A stretch of 18,417 bases of DNA. Origin: an uncultured Acidobacteriota bacterium. Lineage in GTDB: Bacteria > Acidobacteriota > Terriglobia > Terriglobales > Acidobacteriaceae. Below the pieces are notes generated by a model that worked only from the letters and a program-made list of their open reading frames with translations, searched no databases and was not told where the DNA came from. Position numbers and translations under genes: made by a program. Shown here piece by piece: positions 1-6,130 of this stretch. The stretch's first letter is position 1; every line of letters starts with the position of its first letter. The stretch lies in contig CAILBQ010000565.1 of NCBI GenBank assembly GCA_903832475.1, positions 1 to 18,417 on the forward strand. The letters are read 5' to 3'.

Positions 1-48
1 CAGGGGAATCTGCTTCTTGCTTTACCGCTCCGCAATCCCCCTTCATGC

Positions 49-1128
49 CTAAGGAGCCTTCTCAAACAGCAGCTGCACATCCGAATCGTGCGCATTGTCA
101 TGCTTCAGCCACGAATTCTGCACCGCAACCTGCATCCCATTCCCCGCTGGACGCAGCCTCAACACCGCACTCCGCTGCTCCTTCTCCTCCTTCGGAGTGA
201 AACGCAACTCCCACCTCTCCGTCACCGCTTCCGCCCCCGTCATTGTCGCTTTGCGGCTACCCCAGTCGCACTGCTGGCCATTAGGACAATTCCCCCACGC
301 GTGCACCATGATCTGTCCGCCCGCGTCCTCGACAGCAATCCGGCTCAGCGCATCCGCATCCCCGCGCGAAGCATCCGAACTTTGCCACGTCCCCACCAGC
401 GCCGCCGGCGAAACCGCCGCTGTTGAGCCTGCCGGTTCAGCCGCCACCGCCGTACCAGCCGCCGGAACCCCAGACCCGGAGTGCATCATCACGGCCACAA
501 CCACCCCCGCAACCACCAGCACCGCCACCCCGATCCCCGCCATCAGCGGCGTTTTCGACTTGGCGACGCCCGGCGAATGATCCCCATCCGGAGCCGGCAA
601 CTGCACCGGCACCGTCGCATGCACCGTCTCCGTCGAATGAGCCGTCTTCTCCGAAACATAGCTCTTCAACGCCGCCGTCAGCAGCGCCACATCGGAATTC
701 CACCGCGCATGCGTCAACTCCACGCTGTTCCGATAGCGCAGATCCTTCAAGTCGTCCGGCAGCATCTCCAGCGCCGGCATATGCGCATCGTGCACCAGCA
801 CCGGAATCACCGGAATCTTCCGCTCCAGCGCCGAAGCAATTTCCAGCCGCACAAAATCATTGGCGTTGTCCAGCCGCCGCTCCCCATGCGCATCCGTCAC
901 CGTCGCCCAGGTCGGCCCGATCACCGCCAGCAGCACCCCGCAGCTGGCTACGTTGTCGTCGATCGCCTTGCGAAAGTCCAATCCCGGCGCAATCGCCGAC
1001 ACGTCCATGAACACGCTGTCGTCCCCATACGCGCGCACCAGGTCGTCATACAACCGCCCCGCCTCACCCTCCGAATCATCCCGGCGATAACTGATAAAGA
1101 TCGCTCGCCCCTTGCCTTCGTTCGTCAT
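49..1128 (-). CDS. Membrane-anchored TIR-domain protein with C-terminal lipocalin-like domain
   Basis: A 359-residue protein in three parts. Residues 8-158 form a bacterial TIR domain: it opens with IFISYRRDD (10-18), has VFMD at 39-42 and FVRLEIASAL with Glu96 at the place of the NADase-type catalytic glutamate, followed by IPVIPVLV. Residues 194-215 are one strongly hydrophobic helix. Residues 246-359 begin GTWQSSD and contain a Cys-x5-CDWG motif, resembling lipocalin-like domains with a GTW...CDWG signature; that resemblance is from memory of the pattern. With the TIR domain inside, the C-terminal domain would lie outside the cytoplasm. Prokaryotic TIR domains often cleave NAD+ or act as scaffolds; which applies here cannot be read from sequence. 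A G-rich ribosome site (GGGGGAG) sits very close to the ATG. It follows the lycopene cyclase gene on the same strand after 133 bases that contain a hairpin repeat, so co-transcription is uncertain. Confidence 0.9.
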   Translation of the reverse strand: MTNEGKGRAIFISYRRDDSEGEAGRLYDDLVRAYGDDSVFMDVSAIAPGLDFRKAIDDNVASCGVLLAVIGPTWATVTDAHGERRLDNANDFVRLEIASALERKIPVIPVLVHDAHMPALEMLPDDLKDLRYRNSVELTHARWNSDVALLTAALKSYVSEKTAHSTETVHATVPVQLPAPDGDHSPGVAKSKTPLMAGIGVAVLVVAGVVVAVMMHSGSGVPAAGTAVAAEPAGSTAAVSPAALVGTWQSSDASRGDADALSRIAVEDAGGQIMVHAWGNCPNGQQCDWGSRKATMTGAEAVTERWELRFTPKEEKEQRSAVLRLRPAGNGMQVAVQNSWLKHDNAHDSDVQLLFEKAP

Positions 1129-1196
1129 CGCTCCCCCGCATCAGCAGCCAGCATAGGCATTTCGCGTCATCCCAGCAATCAAAAACCTTCGCGTGC

Positions 1197-1227
1197 CCCA
1201 TCCATCGCGCACCATGCGATGGCTGGG
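1197..1227. repeat. REP-like hairpin repeat, copy 1
   Basis: Arms CCCATCCATCGC (1197-1208) and GCGATGGCTGGG (1216-1227) pair over 12 positions with one mismatch around a 7-base loop. It is preceded by GTGC and followed by ATA. It lies between the lycopene cyclase stop and the TIR gene start. Three further hairpins in the window share the 11-13 base stem with CCC/GGG ends, and two of them share the GTGCCC lead. There is no T-run, so it is more like a dispersed intergenic repeat than a classic terminator. Confidence 0.55.
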
Positions 1228-1261
1228 ATACCCAACCGCAACAGGGACGACCAATGGGAGC

Positions 1262-2251
1262 CTAAGCGGCAGAGCCGCCGCCCGCCGTGCGCGCAGCACC
1301 CGTGCGCCGAACACCCAGGAATGCATGCCCAGCGCGCTTGCCCGACGTTTTCCATCGCCGCACAATCTCGTACACCATCACCGTCGCATACGTCACCGCG
1401 ATCCACAGAAACACTTCCTCAATCGGCAACCGGCTCCACGCCGTAACAAAGATCCCGATCATCGCACTGTCCTGGAAGCCCCACCACCCATACGGCAACC
1501 CCAGCGTCGCCTCCCACAGCAAACTGATCAGCAGCATCACCATCGAAGTCAGCGCAAACGCCCGCCAGTTCACCACCGGCAGCGCCGACGGCAGCAGCGC
1601 TGCCGATGGCCCCAGCGCGGTCACCACCAGGAACACAAAATACCCCGGAAACCCCGCCCCTGGCACAAACACCCGCCGATAGCAAATCGCCGCCGCAATC
1701 AGAGCCACCGCAAACACCAGCGACGGCAGATGAAACCGCAGCAGCCGATCAAAGCTCATCCGCGCCTCCACCGGCACGCTGTACGCCGTCAGCCAGTACT
1801 CATCCAGCCAGATATAGATCAGCAGCACCGCCATAAACCCGGTGAGATAGAAAACATACTCCTCCACCGGCACGCCTCCGCCCAGCGCCGGAGCCTTGAT
1901 CCCCAACGTCGCATACGGATTCGGAAACACCAGAAAGCTCTTCGCAAAAAAGAAATCCAGCGCGGCCCCTAGTGGAAACATCAGCCCTATCGTCCACAGA
2001 AACGCCCGCTTCGAAATCCGCACCCCTTCTCGCGGCGCCAGCCAAAGCCCGATCACCACAATTGGCACAACAAACAGCAGCAGGCTATAGGTGTACCCAT
2101 ACCGGCTCAGACCCGCCGCCGACCGATCCACGATAGGCGCCACCTTCACCGTATGCAGCGTCAGGGCCGCCGGCGCCAGGATCATGACCACGATTCCCGC
2201 CACCACCTTGAAACTGCCCCAGGGCGAAACCTTCCCCGACTCGACCGCCAT
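1262..2251 (-). CDS. Two-domain (CrtYc/CrtYd-type) lycopene cyclase-family membrane protein
   Basis: A 329-residue multi-pass membrane protein with two repeats of the lycopene cyclase domain. The diagnostic P-x-E-E motif occurs at residues 128-131 (PVEEYVFY) and again at 276-279 (PIEEVFLW), each within a hydrophobic helix; the second is preceded by GLPYGWWGF. In actinobacteria the two halves are separate subunits, while in archaea and fungi they are fused as here. The family cyclises the psi-ends of lycopene to beta- or epsilon-rings in the membrane. The C-terminal 25 or so residues are Gly/Ala/Arg-rich and probably disordered. A GGGGGAG ribosome site lies just before the ATG. It is divergent from a GbsR regulator and a methyltransferase, suggesting a carotenoid or related terpenoid role. 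No phytoene synthase or desaturase is in the window, so the substrate is inferred from the family. Confidence 0.85.
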   Translation of the reverse strand: MAVESGKVSPWGSFKVVAGIVVMILAPAALTLHTVKVAPIVDRSAAGLSRYGYTYSLLLFVVPIVVIGLWLAPREGVRISKRAFLWTIGLMFPLGAALDFFFAKSFLVFPNPYATLGIKAPALGGGVPVEEYVFYLTGFMAVLLIYIWLDEYWLTAYSVPVEARMSFDRLLRFHLPSLVFAVALIAAAICYRRVFVPGAGFPGYFVFLVVTALGPSAALLPSALPVVNWRAFALTSMVMLLISLLWEATLGLPYGWWGFQDSAMIGIFVTAWSRLPIEEVFLWIAVTYATVMVYEIVRRWKTSGKRAGHAFLGVRRTGAARTAGGGSAA

Positions 2252-2336
2252 GCTCCCCCACTCCGAGAAATGAAGGAACTATAACACCACACGTCTGAAA
2301 ATTCGGCCACTCGTTTCTTAGACTGCTTCTTCTATT

Positions 2337-2377
2337 CCTGTAATTTCTGTTTATACTGAAATAACAGTAGGAACAGG
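2337..2377 (+). promoter_or_regulatory. Candidate operator dyad upstream of the GbsR-type regulator
   Basis: An interrupted dyad centred on base 2357: outer arms CCTGT (2337-2341) and ACAGG (2373-2377), inner arms CTGTT (2347-2351) and AACAG (2363-2367), with further matching pairs nearer the centre; 13 of 20 symmetric pairs match. It overlaps a -10-like TATACT (2352-2357) and reaches into the AGGAGG ribosome site (2375-2380) of the downstream regulator. MarR-superfamily dimers bind dyads of this size, so autoregulation and shared control of the divergent lycopene cyclase gene are plausible. No convincing -35 box is visible. Confidence 0.4.
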
Positions 2378-2384
2378 AGGGACA

Positions 2385-2927
2385 ATGCCTCTCACCAACG
2401 CCGCCCGCGAATTTATCCTCCACTGGGGCGAAATGGGCAGCCGCTGGGGCGTCAACCGCACCGTCGCCCAGGTCCACGCCCTCCTCTACCTCTCTCCCGA
2501 CCCACTCACCGCCGAAGACATCGCCGAAACCCTCTCCGTCGCTCGCTCCAACGTCAGCACCAGCCTTCGCGAATTGCAAAACTGGCAGCTCGTCCACGCC
2601 ACCCACCAGATGGGCGACCGCCGCGACTTCTTCTCTACCTCGCACGACGTCTGGCAGCTCTTTCTTACCGTCGTCCAGCAGCGCGTCGAACGCGAAATCG
2701 AGCCCACCATCGCCGCCCTCGCCCGCCTCGCCGCCGAGGCCCGCACCGAAAAGCGGCCCGAGGTCACCGCCCGCATCACCACCATGCATGCCTTCCTCCT
2801 CGAACTGCATGGCTGGTACCAGCAGGTGACCAAGCTCCCCCCGAGCACCCTGCGCAGCCTCATCGGCGTCGGCGCAGGCATCACCCGCTGGCTCCCCGCA
2901 CCCAGAAAGGCCAAGGCCGCCCGATGA
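2385..2927 (+). CDS. GbsR/MarR-family transcriptional regulator
   Basis: A 180-residue winged-helix protein. The N-terminus (FILHWGEMGSRWGVNRT, residues 10-26) is the typical opening of GbsR-type regulators, followed by AEDIAETLSVARSNVSTSLREL as the helix-turn-helix (the SNVS stretch starts the recognition helix) and a wing with a GDRRDFF motif. A long amphipathic C-terminal helical region should form the dimer interface. The start is fixed by AGGAGG four bases upstream. Its stop overlaps the methyltransferase start by four bases (ATGA), so the two are translationally coupled. GbsR proteins are usually local repressors responding to a small molecule. Likely targets are its own operon and the divergent lycopene cyclase gene, since a dyad lies between them; this is inference. 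Confidence 0.9.
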   Translation: MPLTNAAREFILHWGEMGSRWGVNRTVAQVHALLYLSPDPLTAEDIAETLSVARSNVSTSLRELQNWQLVHATHQMGDRRDFFSTSHDVWQLFLTVVQQRVEREIEPTIAALARLAAEARTEKRPEVTARITTMHAFLLELHGWYQQVTKLPPSTLRSLIGVGAGITRWLPAPRKAKAAR

Positions 2928-3826
2928 TCGCCGCACAAGCCTCTCCCGTCACACAGGAAATCCCGCAGCAACCCGCCGCCCCCACCATCGGCCTCGAGCA
3001 GTATTACCGCGAAGCTGGCCCCGACTACGCCGCATGGAGCCCCGAGTTCAACATGCACTTCGGCTACTACCGCCCCGGCCGCAATCCCTTCCGCCGCGAA
3101 GCCATGCTCGAGCAGATGAACGCCGAAGTCCTCGCCCGACTGCGCGTCGACGCCCTTCCCGCACCGCGCCTGCTCGACCTCGGCTGCGGACTCGGCGCCA
3201 CCTTGCGCAGCTTTGCCCGCCGCCTGCCCCGCGCCGATCTGCTCGGCATCACCCGCGTCCCCTGGCAGGTCGAACACGCGCAGGCCCTCAACCCCGCCTC
3301 CGCCCGCATCCGCATCCTCGAAGGCGACTACCAGGACACCCGCCTGCCCGCCGCCTCCTTTGACGCCGTATACGCCCTCGAAAGCAGTTGCCACGCCCGC
3401 GGATCCGACAAAGGCGCGCTCCTCGCCGAAGCTCACCGCCTCCTCCGCTCCGGCGGACGCCTCGTCGTCGCTGACGGCTTCCTCGCCAGCCGCCGTTTCG
3501 CCAACCCGCTCCAGCAGCGCATCTACCGCAAGCTCTGCGAATGCTGGGTCATCGAAGAGCTCGCCCAGCTTGCTCCCTTCACTGCCCGCCTCGCGCAGCT
3601 CGGCTTCACCGACCTCACCGTCGAACACCTCCAGTTCCGTGTCGCACCCTCCGTCGCCCACATCCCCTGGGTCACCCTCAAATTCCTCATTACCGACGTC
3701 CTCTCCGGCAAACAACCGATGACCCGCGCCCGCTGGAACAACGTCCTCGCTCCCGTGCTCCTGCCTCTGGTCAGCGCCCCCCTCGGCCCCATGACCTACT
3801 GCATGATCTCCGCGACCAGGCAGTAA
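2924..3826 (+). CDS. Class I SAM-dependent methyltransferase
   Basis: A 300-residue soluble methyltransferase. The SAM-binding motif I is LLDLGCGLGAT (residues 83-93). The acidic post-I position appears within LLGITR, motif II is in the FDAVYALES region, and a motif-III-like GGRLVVADGF follows. The N-terminal stretch with YYREAGPDYAAWSP and FNMHFGYYRPG resembles small-molecule methyltransferases of the UbiE / tocopherol / sterol C-methyltransferase group, so an isoprenoid or quinone-like acceptor is reasonable but unproven. It is coupled to the regulator by the overlapping ATGA and has no strong ribosome site of its own. Together with the divergent lycopene cyclase it suggests a small locus that tailors a terpenoid product under the regulator's control. 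Confidence 0.85.
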   Translation: MIAAQASPVTQEIPQQPAAPTIGLEQYYREAGPDYAAWSPEFNMHFGYYRPGRNPFRREAMLEQMNAEVLARLRVDALPAPRLLDLGCGLGATLRSFARRLPRADLLGITRVPWQVEHAQALNPASARIRILEGDYQDTRLPAASFDAVYALESSCHARGSDKGALLAEAHRLLRSGGRLVVADGFLASRRFANPLQQRIYRKLCECWVIEELAQLAPFTARLAQLGFTDLTVEHLQFRVAPSVAHIPWVTLKFLITDVLSGKQPMTRARWNNVLAPVLLPLVSAPLGPMTYCMISATRQ

Positions 3827-3885
3827 GCGCGCGAACGTCCCGCCTTCGGCCTATGCGCTATCATCCTCACCACAGGAGACAACCC

Positions 3886-4908
3886 ATGTCCTCGCTCCGC
3901 CAAACAGCCACGCCTTACCTGCTGTTCTTTACCCTCTCCGCGGCTGGCCTGCTCGCCCAGAACACCACCCCCACCCCGCCTCCCGTCCTCGATGTCCACG
4001 TCCACGCCATGGACGAGTCTTTCCCCGGCATGAGCGCCACCTGTCCCAACCAGTCCAAGTTCCTCGCCTCCGACCCCGCCACCAAGGAGTCCTCCAACGG
4101 CTGGAGCACGGAAGAATGCACCCCCAAGCTCACCCCCGCCGCCAAGGGCGAATACATCAAAGACGTCGTCGCCGAGATGGAGCGCCTCAACGTCACCGCT
4201 GTCGTCTTCGGCGACCCCGCCAGCGTGCAGAAATGGCGCGACGCCGCCCCCAACCGCGTCATTCCCGGCACTTCCTTCGACAACGGCATGGCCCCCGGCG
4301 CCCGCGTGCCTCTCGATGAACTTCGCAAGGACTTCACGCCGGCACCCAATGGGGGCGGATTCAAAGTCATGGGCGAAATCGGCCTCCAGTATGAAGGCCT
4401 CTCCCCCTCCGATCCCTCCGTCGATCAGTACTTCGCCCTCGCCGAAGAACTCGACATCCCCGTCGCCATCCACATGGGCACCGGCGGCTCCGGCCGCGCC
4501 AACATCGCCATGCCCAAGTTCCGCGGCTCGATGGGCAATCCTCTCCTGCTGGAAGAACTCCTCGCCCGCCACCCCAAACTCCGCGTCCAGGTCATGCACG
4601 CCGGCTATCCCATGATCGATAACATGCTGACGCTCCTCCAGGCCAACTCCCACGTCTATGTCGACGTCGCCGGACTTATCTGGAGTTATCCCCTCAAGGA
4701 AGTCAACCGCTACATCCAGCGCCTCGTCGAAGCCGGCTTTGAAGACAGAGTCATGTTCGGCACCGACCAGTTCCAATGGCCAAAGCTCATGAGTTACAGC
4801 ATCAGCCTCATCCAAAACGCTGACTACCTCACCCCCGACCAAAAACGCGACATCCTCTACAACAACGCCGCCAGGTTCCTCCGCCTCCCACCTTCGCCGA
4901 CCAACTGA
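3886..4908 (+). CDS. Exported amidohydrolase-family (Amidohydro_2) metal-dependent hydrolase
   Basis: A 340-residue protein of the amidohydrolase superfamily. The start is the ATG with AGGAG seven bases upstream; the frame stays open further upstream, but that part overlaps the methyltransferase and encodes Arg/Pro/His-rich nonsense. Residues 1-24 look like a signal peptide (hydrophobic run, then LLAQ), so it acts in the periplasm. Metal-ligand motifs are visible: HVH at 38-40 (DVHVHAMD), a later IHMG histidine, MHAGYP and the final aspartate in MFGTDQF. This is the TIM-barrel Amidohydro_2 pattern, which includes hydrolases and decarboxylases of ring compounds; the substrate cannot be told. 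It lies 59 bases after the methyltransferase, so it may or may not belong to that operon. Confidence 0.88.
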   Translation: MSSLRQTATPYLLFFTLSAAGLLAQNTTPTPPPVLDVHVHAMDESFPGMSATCPNQSKFLASDPATKESSNGWSTEECTPKLTPAAKGEYIKDVVAEMERLNVTAVVFGDPASVQKWRDAAPNRVIPGTSFDNGMAPGARVPLDELRKDFTPAPNGGGFKVMGEIGLQYEGLSPSDPSVDQYFALAEELDIPVAIHMGTGGSGRANIAMPKFRGSMGNPLLLEELLARHPKLRVQVMHAGYPMIDNMLTLLQANSHVYVDVAGLIWSYPLKEVNRYIQRLVEAGFEDRVMFGTDQFQWPKLMSYSISLIQNADYLTPDQKRDILYNNAARFLRLPPSPTN

Positions 4909-4987
4909 TAGGTCGACGTCATCACTTACCAGAAAGGGCCGGATCTCTCCATATGACTGCCTGACAGAGCTGGCGATTTGGACAGGC

Positions 4988-5001
4988 TCAATTAGGAGGT
5001 C
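4988..5001 (+). repeat. Left border of an imperfect inverted repeat flanking the low-GC module
   Basis: TCAATTAGGAGGTC here matches the reverse complement of 8048-8063 at 13 of 14 positions if a two-base gap is allowed. The pair brackets the kinase and cyclase genes. Whether it is a mobile-element end or chance is undecided. Confidence 0.25.
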
Positions 5002-5018
5002 CAGATGTACTTCTAGAA

Positions 5019-6116
5019 TCAAAGTTCAAGTTGAGCCGAATCGTGAACGGAAAATAAGGTAAACGTCCCTGGGATGTTCTTTATGTTATCGATATCCCCA
5101 GCCGGCTCTAACACCACCTTGTCCCGCACTCGAGCCTCCGTAGACTGCGATACGAGGATCTGTCTAGACAGCGCGCGCGCCTCGACACGCGCTGTAAAAT
5201 TAACGTGGGGGCCAAGAGCCGTAAACTGTTCGCGAAAATCTGCCCCAACGTTGCCCACGAGTACCTCCCCAGTGTGTATCCCGCATCCCAATCCGATCTC
5301 GACTTTCTGCGGAGAGTATAACTTCCACTCTGTTTGCCAATGTTCAACAATTGAGTCAAAAATTACCCGAAACGCGCAAGCCGCACGTATCGCTTGGCAA
5401 GCGTCCTCTCCTCCGCTCGCGTCTTCCGGGCTTAGAACGCCGAAAAGGGCCATCGCGCCATCGCCAATAAACTTGTCTAGCACGCCCGAATATTTGAATA
5501 CGGTCGTAGCAGCGGCCTCGCAATAATCTCGAAGAAAGCCTGAAATCAGCGTAGGGTGTGCCTTAAGTATCTCGCACATCAGCGAGAATCCTCGGATGTC
5601 CCAAAAACAGATCGTTACCGTTCGAAGTCTCATTGCGAGCAAAGTTGGGTCTCTCTCAATCGTCTCGAACACTCTCGGGTCAAAGTAGCGCCCGAGAAAG
5701 TTAATGCGTTGCGACCACTCCCGGTAGCGTAGTGCAGCACGGGTTTTAACGTTGATCTCGCGAGCCGCTGTAGCTCCCCGAATATTTTTTTCGACCACAT
5801 CGAATGCACCATAGTCAAACGCGCCGTATCGATCTAGACTCTTTTCCTTTGCGGTAAAAAGGATGGCCATTATCAATGGATCAAGCTTGCGCGCCTCCTT
5901 AAGGAGGGTCATGCCACTCTGCTCAGAAGCCATAACCAAGTCTGTCAATACGACATCAATCGGCTCCTTCTTCGCCAATTGTTGTTCGATCAACAACCTC
6001 GCTTCCATCTCGCCTTCGGCACATAAAATGGACCAGCCCGGGTTCTCGTCGCCCAACGCAGTGTGGAGAGCCTCCCGATTTTCCTCTTCGTCGTCCACAA
6101 TTAAAATTCTTGGCAT
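5019..6116 (-). CDS. Response regulator fused to a class III adenylate/guanylate cyclase
   Basis: A 365-residue cytoplasmic protein. Residues 3-125 are a receiver domain: acidic pair Asp8/Asp9, phospho-acceptor Asp59 (VVLTDLVM), Thr88 and Lys110. After a helical linker, residues 165-355 are a class III cyclase domain with metal-binding Asp173 (WDIRGFS) and Asp219 (FIGDGAMALFG), Lys215 at the base-recognition position, GEVLVGNVG, and Asn306 and Arg310 at the transition-state positions. The second base-recognition residue, normally the Asp of TVIGD, is Pro303 (FTALGPHVN), so the product (cAMP, cGMP or another cyclic nucleotide) is open. The ATG at 6116 is preferred over a TTG two codons upstream because AAGGAAGGAA sits before it; that site overlaps the stop of the kinase gene, so the two genes are coupled. 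Phosphorylation by that kinase should control cyclase activity. Confidence 0.92.
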   Translation of the reverse strand: MPRILIVDDEEENREALHTALGDENPGWSILCAEGEMEARLLIEQQLAKKEPIDVVLTDLVMASEQSGMTLLKEARKLDPLIMAILFTAKEKSLDRYGAFDYGAFDVVEKNIRGATAAREINVKTRAALRYREWSQRINFLGRYFDPRVFETIERDPTLLAMRLRTVTICFWDIRGFSLMCEILKAHPTLISGFLRDYCEAAATTVFKYSGVLDKFIGDGAMALFGVLSPEDASGGEDACQAIRAACAFRVIFDSIVEHWQTEWKLYSPQKVEIGLGCGIHTGEVLVGNVGADFREQFTALGPHVNFTARVEARALSRQILVSQSTEARVRDKVVLEPAGDIDNIKNIPGTFTLFSVHDSAQLEL

Positions 6117-6130
6117 AACCAATTCCTTCC

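Noticed and set aside
2335..2373. TTCCT...AGGAA as part of the operator dyad
   Set aside because: Its centre (2354) differs from that of the main dyad (2357) and flanking positions do not match.
2486..3715. Open minus-strand frame of about 400 codons opposite the regulator and methyltransferase
   Set aside because: Its product is Gly/Ala/Glu/Val-rich with no family motif, and it lies antisense to two genes with clear domains; such frames are expected opposite GC-rich coding sequence.
3541..3885. Longer N-terminus for the amidohydrolase
   Set aside because: The extension overlaps the methyltransferase out of frame, is Arg/Pro/His-rich, and would bury the signal peptide; ATG 3886 has a proper ribosome site.
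3796..5022. Open minus-strand frame of about 400 codons opposite the amidohydrolase
   Set aside because: Low-complexity Gly/Val/Asp/Glu-rich product, antisense to an intact enzyme with all metal-ligand motifs.
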